A stretch of DNA of 64,000 bases from CALINF01 sp039990395 (GTDB lineage: Bacteria; Pseudomonadota; Gammaproteobacteria; Pseudomonadales; Halieaceae). A program made the translations under genes and the position numbers. This document shows positions 46,114-55,889 of the stretch, piece after piece (the stretch's first letter is position 1; each line of letters opens with the position of its first letter). The stretch covers positions 1,832,739-1,896,738 of the forward strand of contig JBDXFZ010000146.1 in NCBI GenBank assembly GCA_039990395.1, read 5' to 3'. Under the pieces are notes generated by a model. That model made no database searches and was not told the origin of the DNA. It worked only from the letters and a program-made list of their open reading frames with translations.

Positions 46114-46929
46114 CTAGTCGTCGGAAATACTAATATTGGGAAAGTCCGCCGCACCTGCCGATTGCGCACCATCGAGGGATTCGCGGATCGCCGCCGCGGC
46201 TGCCACATAACTCGCGGCTGCTACGGAGTCGGGCTCAGCCGCCACAGTCGGATTACCCGCGTCGGTCTGCTCTCGTATCGCCAGTGACAACGGCAGGCTT
46301 GCCAAGAGCGGCACACCATAGTCCTGCGCAATACGCTGTCCGCCATCAGCGCCAAATATGTGCTCTTCGTGCCCGCACTGCGAACACACATGTACAGCCA
46401 TATTCTCTATCACTCCAAGAATAGGCACGTTTACCTTGCGAAACATCTCAATGCCTTTTTGTGCGTCGAGAAGCGCAATGTCCTGCGGGGTCGTCACGAT
46501 CACCGCGCCAGCTACCGTGGCTTTTTGGGAGAGCGTTAGCTGAATATCACCGGTTCCTGGAGGCATGTCGATAACCAGATAGTCAAGATCACCCCATAGC
46601 GTCTGCTCCAGCATTTGCACCAGCGCGCCGCCAGCCATAGGACCGCGCCAGACCATCGGCGTACGGTCATTGGCCAGGTACCCCATCGACATGGTTTTCA
46701 GGCCATGCGCCTTTACCGGAAGCAAGAATTGCCCGCCTTGCTGTTCCGGCTTGACGTCGTCGGCGATACCCAGCATTTTTTGCTGGCTGGGACCGTAGAT
46801 ATCAGCATCCAGCAATCCCACCTGCGCGCCCAGCGATTGCAGTGCAAGCGCCAAGTTCACCGTCGTGGTCGATTTTCCTACGCCGCCTTTTCCGGAGGCC
46901 ACTGCGATAATGTGCTTTATGTTATTCAT
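46114..46929 (-). CDS. apbC: Mrp/NBP35-type iron-sulfur cluster carrier ATPase
   Basis: The 271-residue P-loop protein starts with the deviant Walker A SGKGGVGKSTTTVNLALALQ (about 13-32), has the DADIYGPSQQKMLG and DYLVIDMPPGTGDIQLTL motifs, and a C-terminal CSQCGHEEHIFG pair of cysteines (about 187-190) that can hold a bridging Fe-S cluster. It lacks the N-terminal DUF59 extension found in some Mrp proteins. It transfers Fe-S clusters to apoproteins. It diverges from metG across a 202-base gap, a common gammaproteobacterial order. Confidence 0.93.
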   Translation of the reverse strand: MNNIKHIIAVASGKGGVGKSTTTVNLALALQSLGAQVGLLDADIYGPSQQKMLGIADDVKPEQQGGQFLLPVKAHGLKTMSMGYLANDRTPMVWRGPMAGGALVQMLEQTLWGDLDYLVIDMPPGTGDIQLTLSQKATVAGAVIVTTPQDIALLDAQKGIEMFRKVNVPILGVIENMAVHVCSQCGHEEHIFGADGGQRIAQDYGVPLLASLPLSLAIREQTDAGNPTVAAEPDSVAAASYVAAAAAIRESLDGAQSAGAADFPNISISDD

Positions 46930-47131
46930 CTAAGAAAGTCGTCAGATCTCGTCGTTGCAGCGACCACAATGGCCTTGCCTGCCGGGGCGCTAGTATAAGG
47001 AGTGAGCCTGCGCTGAACAATGGTCTGGCTCGCGCGGGCACACAAGACGATTCGTAATGCTGCAGCGGATGAAATGCCACCCCAAAACAGCTATAGTAGC
47101 GCCCCTTTTTTCATCGACGGATCGCGATCCA

Positions 47132-49171
47132 ATGAGCACTCCCCAGCGCAATATTCTGGTGACCAGCGCACTGCCCTACGCCAATGGCCCGGTACATCTG
47201 GGGCATATGCTTGAGCAGGTACAAACCGACATCTGGACGCGCTTTCAACGCTCGCGGGGTCATAATTGCCTGTACGTCTGTGCTGACGATGCACACGGTA
47301 CCGCGATCATGCTAACTGCGGAGTCACTGGGCATCACCCCGGAAGAGCAGATCGCCACGATAAAGAAAGAACACGAGGCGGATTCAGCGGGCTTCCTGAT
47401 AGGGTTTGACAACTACTACTCAACCCACTCGAAGGAGAATAAGGAGTGGAGCGAAACCATCTACCAGCGACTGGTCGCAAATAACCACATTGCCAAGCGC
47501 GATATCGTACAGGCGTTCGACCCTGAGAAGCAGTTGTTCCTGGCAGACCGCTTCATCAAAGGCACGTGCCCACGCTGTAAAACCGCCGACCAATACGGGG
47601 ATAACTGCGAATCCTGTGGCGCAACCTATAGTCCCGCCGAACTGATTGATGCGACATCTGCGATATCCGGCGCTAAGCCAATAGACAAAGAATCCACGCA
47701 CTTCTTTTTCCGATTGCCTGAATTCACCGACATGCTCTCCCAGTGGATTGACTCTGGCACCCTACAGCCCCAAGTTGCGAACAAGCTGCGCGAATGGACT
47801 GACTCCGGACTACAGGAATGGGACATTAGCCGTGACGCCCCGTACTTTGGCTTCGAGATCCCGGGAGAACCTGACAAGTACTTTTATGTATGGCTGGATG
47901 CGCCTATTGGCTATATCGCCAGCTTCCAGAATTACTGCGAAACACACAACGTAGAGTTTGATGCATTCTGGACGCCAGATGGCGACACAGAGCTATACCA
48001 CTTTATCGGCAAGGACATCATCAATTTTCACGGACTGTTCTGGCCGGCCATGCTCCATTCGGCGGGCCTGCGCACGCCCACCGGCGTCTATGTGCACGGC
48101 TTCCTGACGGTCAATGGCACCAAAATGTCCAAGAGCCGGGGAACATTTATTAATGCAAGCACCTACCTGCAGCATCTCGATGCGGAGTACCTGCGCTACT
48201 ACTTTGCCGCCAAGTTAAGCGGCTCTATCGACGATATTGATCTTAATCTGGAGGACTTCATTCAGAGGGTGAATTCCGATGTAGTTGGCAAAATTGTCAA
48301 CATCGCCAGTCGCTGTGCAGGCTTTCTTCACAAGCGTTTTGACAACACGCTGACGAATGAATGTGCTGAGGATGAGCTGGTGCGCTCGTTTATCGAGCGA
48401 GGCGAGGTCATCGCTGAGTTGTTTGAGTCGCTTGACTACAACAAGGCGATTCGCGAGATCGTGAGTCTGGCCGATCGGGCGAATCAGTATATCGATGAGA
48501 AAAAGCCCTGGGTCATGGCCAAGGAGGCTGGCCAGGAAGCACAGGTTCACGAAGTTTGCAGCGTGGGCATCAATCTATTTAGAGTGCTGATGACGTATTT
48601 AAAACCCGTTCTGCCTGCGATGGCTGAAAAAGCAGAAACTTTCCTGAACATCTCGCTGGATTGGACTGAGTTGGATGGGCCGCTCACCGGGCACGCGCTA
48701 AGCAAATTCCAGCCGCTGATGACACGCGTAGATCCCAAACAGGTTGAAGCAATGATTGAAGCCAGCAAAGAAGCCGTGGCGGCGGCGGCACCCGCCACAG
48801 CGTTAAAGGACTCTTCTTCAGCGCAGAGTACCGACGAGGGCGATAACACGATCGCGTTTGAGGATTTTGCCAAGGTTGACCTGCGTATCGCTGAAATTGT
48901 GGCGGCCGAATCGGTTGAAGGTGCAGACAAATTACTCCGCCTCACTCTCAGTCTGGGCGATTCAACGCGCCAGGTACTGGCGGGGATCAAGTCTGCCTAT
49001 GAACCGGACGAACTCGTAGGCAAACTGACCGTCATGGTTGCCAATCTGGCGCCGCGTAAAATGCGTTTTGGCGTGTCAGAGGGCATGGTACTGGCAGCAG
49101 GGCCCGGCGGAGATGAACTGTACCTACTCGAGCCACATAGTGGCGCTAAGCCGGGCATGCAGGTTAAGTAA
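47132..49171 (+). CDS. metG: Methionyl-tRNA synthetase
   Basis: From the ATG at 47132 the enzyme has 679 residues (E. coli 677). The HIGH motif is PYANGPVHLGHM (about 15-26), the zinc site CPRCKTADQYGDNCESCG (about 145-162), KMSKS near residue 332, and the C-terminal tRNA-binding EMAP/Trbp111 domain begins FEDFAKVDLRIAEIVAAESV (about 580). An earlier frame start at 47057 has no family support. It charges tRNA-Met. The rnf operon follows 187 bases later. Confidence 0.97.
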   Translation: MSTPQRNILVTSALPYANGPVHLGHMLEQVQTDIWTRFQRSRGHNCLYVCADDAHGTAIMLTAESLGITPEEQIATIKKEHEADSAGFLIGFDNYYSTHSKENKEWSETIYQRLVANNHIAKRDIVQAFDPEKQLFLADRFIKGTCPRCKTADQYGDNCESCGATYSPAELIDATSAISGAKPIDKESTHFFFRLPEFTDMLSQWIDSGTLQPQVANKLREWTDSGLQEWDISRDAPYFGFEIPGEPDKYFYVWLDAPIGYIASFQNYCETHNVEFDAFWTPDGDTELYHFIGKDIINFHGLFWPAMLHSAGLRTPTGVYVHGFLTVNGTKMSKSRGTFINASTYLQHLDAEYLRYYFAAKLSGSIDDIDLNLEDFIQRVNSDVVGKIVNIASRCAGFLHKRFDNTLTNECAEDELVRSFIERGEVIAELFESLDYNKAIREIVSLADRANQYIDEKKPWVMAKEAGQEAQVHEVCSVGINLFRVLMTYLKPVLPAMAEKAETFLNISLDWTELDGPLTGHALSKFQPLMTRVDPKQVEAMIEASKEAVAAAAPATALKDSSSAQSTDEGDNTIAFEDFAKVDLRIAEIVAAESVEGADKLLRLTLSLGDSTRQVLAGIKSAYEPDELVGKLTVMVANLAPRKMRFGVSEGMVLAAGPGGDELYLLEPHSGAKPGMQVK

Positions 49172-49358
49172 AAAAAGGTGTAAGGGGCATAGGGGTAGAT
49201 GGGTCAGTTATAAGCTTAGCGCCAACAACTTGTTGATTTATAAGCAACTATTTCTTACCATCTGCCCAGCTAACCGAACGTTTCTACATTTTCAATCACT
49301 AGAGCAGTCCGTATTAGGGGCCACTTGTTTTAGAGGCCGCGACGAGCATAGGCGCACC

Positions 49359-49937
49359 ATGCTGGCAGATTATTCGATACTCCTGATCGGGGCGATACTG
49401 GTTAATAATTTCGTACTCGTACAGTTTTTGGGATTGTGCCCGTTCATGGGCGTTTCCAACAAACTCGAGACCGCTATGGGCATGTCTATGGCGACAACGT
49501 TTGTGCTCACGTTGGCCTCCGCCTGTAGTTACCTTACCTACACCTTCCTACTGCAACCGCTTGGTCTGGAATACCTGCGAACCATCTCGTTTATTCTCGT
49601 CATCGCTGTGGTCGTGCAATTTACAGAGATGGTCGTGCGTAAGAGTAGCCCACTACTACACAGGGTATTGGGCGTGTACCTGCCGTTGATCACCACCAAC
49701 TGCGCAGTGCTGGGGGTCGCATTACTCAACATCAACAAGAGTCATAATTTCCTGCAATCACTCTTCTATGGGTTTGGCGCTGCAGTGGGCTTCTCACTGG
49801 TTCTGGTTCTGTTTGCCGCCATGCGTGAAAGGCTTGCTGTTGCCGACGTGCCTTTACCGTTCCAGGGTGCCGCTATCGGCATGGTCACGGCTGGACTAAT
49901 GTCACTGGCCTTTATGGGCTTTGCAGGACTGGTCTGA
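49359..49937 (+). CDS. rnfA: Electron transport complex protein RnfA
   Basis: The 192-residue membrane protein starts at the ATG at 49359 (a frame open from 49038 overlaps metG and is not real). It has six hydrophobic segments with NNFVLVQFLGLCPFMGVSNK (about 16-35) and YLPLITTNCAVLGVALLN (about 105-122), the two half-cluster cysteine regions typical of RnfA/RnfE. RnfA and RnfE together hold a membrane [2Fe-2S] centre. First gene of the complete rnfABCDGE operon. E. coli RsxA has 193 residues. Confidence 0.95.
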   Translation: MLADYSILLIGAILVNNFVLVQFLGLCPFMGVSNKLETAMGMSMATTFVLTLASACSYLTYTFLLQPLGLEYLRTISFILVIAVVVQFTEMVVRKSSPLLHRVLGVYLPLITTNCAVLGVALLNINKSHNFLQSLFYGFGAAVGFSLVLVLFAAMRERLAVADVPLPFQGAAIGMVTAGLMSLAFMGFAGLV

Positions 49938-49941
49938 CGCT

Positions 49942-50556
49942 GTGTTTATCGAACTGGTCAACCAATACCCGCTCGCTGCCGCCCTACTGGCGCTCGTAGG
50001 TCTGGGCGCAGTATTTGGCGCGCTGCTGGGTTTTGCCGCGGTGCGCTTTAAAACAGAGGGTGACCCAATTGCCGACCAGATCAATCAGATTCTGCCGCAG
50101 ACCCAATGTGGACAATGCGGCTACCCTGGCTGCCGCCCGTACGCAGAAGCTATTGCCGATGGGGATGCCATCAATAAGTGTCCGCCCGGTGGAGAGACCA
50201 CCATTGCTGAGCTTGCAGACTTACTGGATGTAGAAGCTCCGCCACTGGACGCCGAGCATGGCGAAGAGAAGGTAAAGGCAGTCGCTTTTATCCGTGAGGC
50301 GGAATGTATTGGTTGTACCAAGTGTATTCAGGCTTGCCCTGTGGATGCCATTCTTGGCGCGGCCAAACAAATGCATACCGTCATCGCACAGGAGTGTACG
50401 GGCTGCGATCTATGCTTGGAGCCTTGCCCGGTAGATTGCATTGACATGATACCGCAGGAAGAAACACTGCAAACGTGGCACTGGACCCTACCCGACCCTC
50501 TCAGCCCCAAGGTTGAACTGATTGCCACTGATGCCAGCGCGGAACAGGCTGCATGA
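49942..50556 (+). CDS. rnfB: Electron transport complex protein RnfB
   Basis: The GTG at 49942, four bases after the rnfA stop, gives 204 residues beginning FIELVNQYPLAAALLALV; a TTG at 49921 would overlap rnfA by 17 bp. After the membrane anchor (about 8-30) come the 4Fe-4S cluster CGQCGYPGCRPYAEAIADGD (about 55) and two ferredoxin motifs, CIGCTKCIQACPVDAILGA and CTGCDLCLEPCPVDCIDM. RnfB accepts electrons from ferredoxin and passes them into the complex. Start choice is the main doubt. Confidence 0.93.
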   Translation: MFIELVNQYPLAAALLALVGLGAVFGALLGFAAVRFKTEGDPIADQINQILPQTQCGQCGYPGCRPYAEAIADGDAINKCPPGGETTIAELADLLDVEAPPLDAEHGEEKVKAVAFIREAECIGCTKCIQACPVDAILGAAKQMHTVIAQECTGCDLCLEPCPVDCIDMIPQEETLQTWHWTLPDPLSPKVELIATDASAEQAA

Positions 50557-52562
50557 GAAAAATCTTCGACTTCCACGGCGGCATTCATCCTGTAGAGAAC
50601 AAACATCAGTCTATGCAGGTTGCCATTCGCCAGGCAGGACTTGCCGATGAACTTGTGTTGCCGCTATCACAGCACATTGGCGCGCCAGCACAAGCTATTG
50701 TCTCTGTCGGTCAACATGTACTTAAAGGGCAAGTCATTGCCGAGCCTGCCGGTTTTGTTAGCGTCCCTTGCCACGCGCCAACCTCCGGCGAGATCGTAGC
50801 GATCGAGAAACGCAAAATAGCTCATCCCTCTGGGTTTACAGCACCCTGCATCGTGCTGCGGCCCGATGGGAAAGAACAATGGACGGACCTGCACCCGAAT
50901 CCAGACTACCTCGCAAGGGAAAGGCATGAGCTGGTGGATATGATTCGCAACGCCGGCATCGCTGGCATGGGTGGCGCGGGCTTTCCTACCGCCGTCAAGC
51001 TGTCACCAAAGCCTGACACCAAAATAAATACGCTGATCATAAATGGCACCGAGTGTGAGCCATACATCACCGCTGACGATATTCTCATGCGTGAACGTGC
51101 TACACAGATTATTGCCGGTGCACGTATCCTTCAGTACATCCTGCAACCCGATGAAGTATTGATTGGTGTCGAGGACAACAAGCCCGAGGGTATCGCCGCA
51201 CTCACTGCTGCCATTGCCGAAAGCCAGGCTGATATAGAGGTGGTGACTTTCCCCACAAAATACCCGTCAGGCGGCGAGAAACAACTGATTGAAATTCTCA
51301 CAGGCAAACAAGTTCCCAGTGGTGGGCTTCCCATTGATGTCGGTATTGTCTGTCAGAACGTGGGCAGCGCAGTCGCTATCTACGATGCCGTTGTGCATGG
51401 CAAGCCGCTAATTTCGCGCGTCACTACGGTAACCGGTGAAGCCGTATCCGAACCGGGCAACTTTGACGTCTTACTGGGTACGCCCGTATCTCACCTGCTC
51501 GATCAAGCTGGCTACGAGAAAAAACGTAATCGGCGGCTGGTGATGGGCGGACCAATGATGGGCTTCACTTTGCCTGACACATCGGTTCCCGTGGTGAAAA
51601 CCACCAACTGCATTCTCGCGCCAACCGAGCAAGAGCTGCCTACACCACCGCCAGCACAAGCGTGTATTCGCTGTGGAATGTGCGCAGAGGCGTGCCCGGC
51701 CAGTTTGCTGCCTCAGCAGCTGTTCTGGTTTGCACAGGGCAAAGAATTCGAGAAATTGGAACAACATAACCTGTTCGATTGCATCGAGTGCGGCGCTTGC
51801 TCCTACGTGTGCCCCAGCACGATACCGTTGGTACAGTACTACCGCGCAGCCAAGGCAGAGATCGTGACGCTGCGCCAGGATCACGAGAAATCAGAACAGT
51901 CACGATTGCGATTTGAAGCGCGTCAGGAAAGGTTGGAGCAGGAAGAACTCGAAAAGAACGCAAAGCGCGAGGCGCGCAAAAAAGCAGCTGAAGCGCGTGC
52001 AGCACAAGGTGGTGCTGACGAGGACCCCATTCAAGCCGCTATCGATCGCGCCAAGGCCAAAAAGGCTGCACAGCAGAGCGACACTAAAAAACCAGAATCC
52101 GAACAGACGACGCTAGAGGCAAGCATTGTAACGATTAGCAAACGCCTGGCCACAGCGCAGGAAAAACTGGATACCGCGCGCGCGCAAGGAAGCGATCTTG
52201 TCGATGCACTGCAAACCGGAGTCGACAAAACCCAGGCCAAACTGGAAGCAGCGCAATTAAAACTGCAGGCATTGAGTGACAGCGAGAAGCCCGTCGCTAA
52301 GACTGCCCCGCCAGTAGACGCTGCTCAGGCTGCTATTGAACGTGCGATGGCCGCTCGCAAATCCGCCGAAGCACTCACGCCGGAGCAGAAAGTGGCAGCG
52401 CAGCGCGACAAGCTACAGCAGCAACTGGAGAAAGCCACTACGCGACTTGAGAAGGGCCGAGGATCAGGAGAAGACGAGAAAATTATAACGGCACTGGAAA
52501 GCACGATAACGCGCTTGCAAAGCAAACTGGCCGACCCAAGCAGCGCGGGGCAGGACTCCTAG
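50553..52562 (+). CDS. rnfC: Electron transport complex protein RnfC
   Basis: The 669-residue subunit has the NADH/FMN-binding part (GMGGAGFPTAVKL, about 140) and GTECEPYITADDILMRERAT, then two 4Fe-4S motifs, CIRCGMCAEACPASLLPQQL (about 370) and CIECGACSYVCPSTIPL (about 412). The last 225 residues are Ala/Lys/Glu/Gln-rich, charged and probably coiled coil (EKLDTARAQGSDLVDALQTG). Such tails are seen in gammaproteobacterial RnfC. It connects NAD(H) to ferredoxin in the ion pump. ATGA overlap with rnfB. Confidence 0.96.
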   Translation: MRKIFDFHGGIHPVENKHQSMQVAIRQAGLADELVLPLSQHIGAPAQAIVSVGQHVLKGQVIAEPAGFVSVPCHAPTSGEIVAIEKRKIAHPSGFTAPCIVLRPDGKEQWTDLHPNPDYLARERHELVDMIRNAGIAGMGGAGFPTAVKLSPKPDTKINTLIINGTECEPYITADDILMRERATQIIAGARILQYILQPDEVLIGVEDNKPEGIAALTAAIAESQADIEVVTFPTKYPSGGEKQLIEILTGKQVPSGGLPIDVGIVCQNVGSAVAIYDAVVHGKPLISRVTTVTGEAVSEPGNFDVLLGTPVSHLLDQAGYEKKRNRRLVMGGPMMGFTLPDTSVPVVKTTNCILAPTEQELPTPPPAQACIRCGMCAEACPASLLPQQLFWFAQGKEFEKLEQHNLFDCIECGACSYVCPSTIPLVQYYRAAKAEIVTLRQDHEKSEQSRLRFEARQERLEQEELEKNAKREARKKAAEARAAQGGADEDPIQAAIDRAKAKKAAQQSDTKKPESEQTTLEASIVTISKRLATAQEKLDTARAQGSDLVDALQTGVDKTQAKLEAAQLKLQALSDSEKPVAKTAPPVDAAQAAIERAMAARKSAEALTPEQKVAAQRDKLQQQLEKATTRLEKGRGSGEDEKIITALESTITRLQSKLADPSSAGQDS

Positions 52563-52563
52563 C

Positions 52564-53610
52564 ATGGCCTTGATGCGTATCACATCTCCGCATGCTCATG
52601 GCGCACAGCGTACAGACCGGGTGATGCTCAGCGTACTTATAGCTACCTTGCCAGGCGTTATTGTGCTCACCCACTTCTTCGGTTTTGGCACCCTGGTGAA
52701 CGTTATCTGGGGCGGCTTGCTTGGTTTAGCGTTTGAAGCCATGGCACTGGCATTACGCAAACGTCCGATCGCCTTTTACCTACGCGACTACAGCGCGCTG
52801 GTTACAACCACCTTACTGTGCATTGCACTTCCGCCGTATGCCCCCTGGTGGTTGATCGCGGTTGGAGTGGCTTCATCTATTTTGCTCGCCAAGCATCTCT
52901 ATGGTGGCCTAGGATACAACCCGTTCAACCCCGCCATGGTAGGTTATGTCATCCTGCTTATCTCGTTCCCTGTGCAAATGACGGCTTGGGCACCGCCGCG
53001 AGGCTTAGGCGAGGTACCCGGAATTTTGGATGCGCTGCGAGCGTGTTTCACACCCGCTCATTATGATGCCATCACTATGGCTACCCCACTGGATCTGCTG
53101 CGACAAAACCAGGGGTTCATGATGGAAGACCTGTGGTCGCAGAATCCGCAATTTGGTCGCTGGGCAGGGTTAGGCTGGGAGTGGGTGAATATCGCCTTTC
53201 TGGCCGGCGGCTTATGGCTGCTTTATCGGCGTGTTTTTACCTGGCATGCACCCATAGGGATGTTGCTGAGCATCGCACTGCTATCTGCCATTTTCTACGA
53301 TGGCGGCAGCTCTACCAGCGGCGGCTCTCCTGCGTTTCACCTACTTAGTGGCGCCACCATGTTTGGCGCGTTTTTCATCGCTACCGACCCCGTGAGTTCC
53401 GCTGTATCAACGCGTGGCCGACTGATCTATGGTCTATTGATTGGCGCGCTCGTCTACATTATACGGGTGCAGGGCAACTACCCCGACGCGGTCGCTTTCG
53501 CTGTATTGATCATGAACTTCGCCGCGCCTTTTATCGACCACTACACACAGCCCAGAACCTATGGCCATACCAAGGCCAAACCTGCCGACGAAGTGGAGGG
53601 TGATCACTGA
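52564..53610 (+). CDS. rnfD: Electron transport complex protein RnfD
   Basis: The 348-residue membrane subunit has about nine hydrophobic segments. GLGYNPFNPAMVGYVILLIS (about 115) and the flavinylation motif SGATMFGAFFIATDPVSSAV (about 262-281) are diagnostic; FMN is normally attached to the Thr of SGAT by the partner transferase ApbE. It pumps Na+ or H+ with RnfG, RnfA and RnfE. An apbE gene is not seen in this window. It starts one base after the rnfC stop. Confidence 0.96.
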   Translation: MALMRITSPHAHGAQRTDRVMLSVLIATLPGVIVLTHFFGFGTLVNVIWGGLLGLAFEAMALALRKRPIAFYLRDYSALVTTTLLCIALPPYAPWWLIAVGVASSILLAKHLYGGLGYNPFNPAMVGYVILLISFPVQMTAWAPPRGLGEVPGILDALRACFTPAHYDAITMATPLDLLRQNQGFMMEDLWSQNPQFGRWAGLGWEWVNIAFLAGGLWLLYRRVFTWHAPIGMLLSIALLSAIFYDGGSSTSGGSPAFHLLSGATMFGAFFIATDPVSSAVSTRGRLIYGLLIGALVYIIRVQGNYPDAVAFAVLIMNFAAPFIDHYTQPRTYGHTKAKPADEVEGDH

Positions 53611-54251
53611 TGCTGGGGCGATCCATTTCACGAAATAGCCTGTTGCTCGCATTGTTCGCTGTGGTAACGACCCTGCTGATTGCCGGCACCTATCTACAAA
53701 CACGCGATCGAATTGCACTGTCACAGCGCCAGGCTGAGGAACGTGCACTGCTCGAGATAATACCCGCCAGCCGACACAACAACAGCATGTTGGACGATAC
53801 GCTACCGATTGGCGCAGGCACGTTGGGCCTGCGCGAAGACAAACAGATTTATCTGGCCAGGCAGAGCGGAGAAACCATTGCTGTAATCATCCCCGCCACC
53901 GCTTCGGATGGGTACAGTGGCGATATCGATATGATCATCGGCGTTAATCGCGATGGCTCTGTGGCAGGTGTCAGGGTGCTCAGCCATAAGGAAACGCCGG
54001 GGTTGGGCGACAAAGTGGATTTAAAAAAGTCTGACTGGATACTGGACTTTAATGGCCGCTCTTTGACGAATCCTGGCCAGGCAGAATGGGCCGTCAAGAA
54101 GGACAAAGGCGTTTTTGATCAGTTCACCGGCGCTACCATTACACCGCGCGCCGTTGTGGGAACAACGCTCAACGTATTGCAGTACGCCAAGGCGCAGCAC
54201 GAAACCTTGTTTGCCAACGAGGCTGCCAACGGCAGCACAGGAGAACAATAA
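53610..54251 (+). CDS. rnfG: Electron transport complex protein RnfG
   Basis: The 213-residue protein has an N-terminal anchor (NSLLLALFAVVTTLLIAGTY, about 9-28) and the periplasmic FMN-binding domain with VRVLSHKETPGLGDKVDLKK (about 113) and the flavinylation site FDQFTGATITPRAVV (about 170, TGAT). FMN should be covalently attached at the Thr. Start codon overlaps the rnfD stop (TGATG). Confidence 0.96.
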   Translation: MLGRSISRNSLLLALFAVVTTLLIAGTYLQTRDRIALSQRQAEERALLEIIPASRHNNSMLDDTLPIGAGTLGLREDKQIYLARQSGETIAVIIPATASDGYSGDIDMIIGVNRDGSVAGVRVLSHKETPGLGDKVDLKKSDWILDFNGRSLTNPGQAEWAVKKDKGVFDQFTGATITPRAVVGTTLNVLQYAKAQHETLFANEAANGSTGEQ

Positions 54252-54964
54252 TGGCGCAACCCAGTTACGGTGAGCTGTCTATTAATGGGCTCTGGAAAAA
54301 TAATCCGGCAATTGTGCAATTGCTCGGCCTGTGCCCGCTTCTAGCTGTCACTGGTACTGTCGTTAACGCGTTGGGGCTGGCCGCCGCCACCACACTGGTA
54401 TTGGTGTGCTCCAACACAGCGGTCTCTATTATCCGCAATATCGTTTCCGATGCCGTACGCTTACCGGCATTCGTGATGATCATCGCAGCCTCTGTGACGT
54501 GTATTGAACTGCTGATGCAGGCCTTTGCCTACGAGCTATATCAGATTCTGGGCATCTTTCTGCCACTGATTACAACCAACTGTGTGATTCTGGGTCGCGC
54601 AGACGCATTCGCTAGCAAGAACAGCGTTCTCCCAGCGCTTTATGATGGGCTCATCATGGGCGTGGGATTTGGCGTCGTGCTCGTCCTGCTCGGCGCAATG
54701 CGCGAGCTGATCGGGACAGGCATTTTGTTTGCCAATATGGACCTATTGTTTGGAACTGCAGCGGCAAGCTGGAAGTGGGTGGTGGTGGAGAACTACCAGC
54801 CATTCCTACTGGCGATACTGCCGCCAGGCGCTTTCATTTTTACCGGCTTGATCATTGCTCTCAAAAACATCATCGACCAGCGCATCAAGAAGCATCAGGA
54901 CGCACGCAAGGCTGCTCCAGTAAAAGGCGCGAAGCGGGTTCGGGTGACGGGAACAATTACGTGA
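54251..54964 (+). CDS. rnfE: Electron transport complex protein RnfE
   Basis: The 237-residue membrane subunit has six segments and mirrors RnfA: GLWKNNPAIVQLLGLCPLLA (about 13-32) and GIFLPLITTNCVILGRADAF (about 99-118). It overlaps rnfG by one base (TAATG) and ends the operon. A basic C-terminal tail (KHQDARKAAPVKGAKRVRV) is present. In E. coli an nth gene follows, but not here. Confidence 0.95.
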   Translation: MAQPSYGELSINGLWKNNPAIVQLLGLCPLLAVTGTVVNALGLAAATTLVLVCSNTAVSIIRNIVSDAVRLPAFVMIIAASVTCIELLMQAFAYELYQILGIFLPLITTNCVILGRADAFASKNSVLPALYDGLIMGVGFGVVLVLLGAMRELIGTGILFANMDLLFGTAAASWKWVVVENYQPFLLAILPPGAFIFTGLIIALKNIIDQRIKKHQDARKAAPVKGAKRVRVTGTIT

Positions 54965-55000
54965 GGCGTTGAGGTCTTGCTACTGGCTAGCCCTGACAAA

Positions 55001-55408
55001 TCAATCCGAAGTTGCAACCTTCAACAACAGAGTATCAAGAATCTCATCGACGGCGGCGTCGTCCATACGATTGTTTTCTTCATCACAGCTGTAGGTGATA
55101 AACAGCAACACATTCTCTGCGGCAACATACCACTCACGAATGGCGGCATCATCTTCAATCAAGCGTCCAGTTACCCCGGAGAAATCTCCAAGCACTAGCG
55201 ACTCCCATGCACTAATATCTGGCGACTCTCCGCGGGCTAAAGCCGCCACCTCACCAGTATCAAACTCGCCTTGCTCCTTGAGCAACGAACTGATCTCGAT
55301 ACAACCGACATCGTCCTGATCGCCGATTACAATAGTCTCTTCTTCAGCCTCAGCCCACCACTCTACCGGTAGAGCGCAGCTCCACCACTCTGTTTCAAGT
55401 ACATTCAT
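55001..55408 (-). CDS. Small acidic protein of unknown function
   Basis: The 135-residue product is rich in Asp/Glu (about 25 per cent) and has no signal peptide or membrane segment. It contains ETEWWSCALPVEWWAEAEEE, an amphipathic FDTGEVAALARGESPDISAW, and a hydrophobic EWYVAAENVLLFITYSCDEE. I do not recognise the family. Its start overlaps the end of the rimI gene by 14 bp and it is convergent with rnfE, so it is the third gene of the holD-like/rimI unit. Confidence 0.7.
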   Translation of the reverse strand: MNVLETEWWSCALPVEWWAEAEEETIVIGDQDDVGCIEISSLLKEQGEFDTGEVAALARGESPDISAWESLVLGDFSGVTGRLIEDDAAIREWYVAAENVLLFITYSCDEENNRMDDAAVDEILDTLLLKVATSD

Positions 55409-55865
55409 TGGCAGAACCTTTAAGTAAATCGAGCGACATCAGTATTGCGTTCTCACGGCCATTAGGCGCTGGATAGTAGTCTTTGCGGACTCCGTCTTCG
55501 ACAAAGCCAAGACCTTGATACAGGCGGCGCGCAGCCTCGTTCGACTCGCGCACTTCCAGGAGGCAGCGTTGCTGCCCAGACTTGCGCCAGTATCGGGCGG
55601 CCTCGGAGATCAAATCAGTGGCTAAGCCATTGCGACGCGCCCAGGGCGCAACAGCCATTGCCAATATCGTCGTCTCATCCAGCACACGCGACGTTGCGAG
55701 ATAACCACACAACTCATCATCGACCTCTGCCAGCATAACTGTTTTGGGCTTTTCACAGCAGTCCTGGTATTGGCCGATGCGCCAATCCGTTAGCTGCATT
55801 TTCTCATCCAGTAAGGTAACGAGTGTGGCATCGTCAAACTCCGCCCAGCGTAACTCGGACTTCAT
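55395..55865 (-). CDS. rimI: Ribosomal protein S18-alanine N-acetyltransferase, RimI-like
   Basis: The 156-residue GNAT protein has the acetyl-CoA loop VAPWARRNGLATDLISEAAR (about 77-96) and the RimI-like CLLEVRESNEAARRLYQGLG (about 105-124), with FVEDGVRKDYYPAPNGRENA near the end. RimI acetylates the N-terminal alanine of S18. It is 24 bp downstream of a HolD-like gene, the order seen in E. coli (holD-rimI). Confidence 0.88.
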   Translation of the reverse strand: MKSELRWAEFDDATLVTLLDEKMQLTDWRIGQYQDCCEKPKTVMLAEVDDELCGYLATSRVLDETTILAMAVAPWARRNGLATDLISEAARYWRKSGQQRCLLEVRESNEAARRLYQGLGFVEDGVRKDYYPAPNGRENAILMSLDLLKGSANECT

Positions 55866-55889
55866 TGCTGATGACTCAAAAGCGTGTGT

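Noticed and set aside
47057..47131. N-terminal extension of MetRS
   Set aside because: Family similarity starts at the ATG at 47132 and the extension is not conserved-looking.
49038..49358. N-terminal extension of RnfA
   Set aside because: It overlaps the end of metG in another frame, and RnfA has its normal length from 49359.
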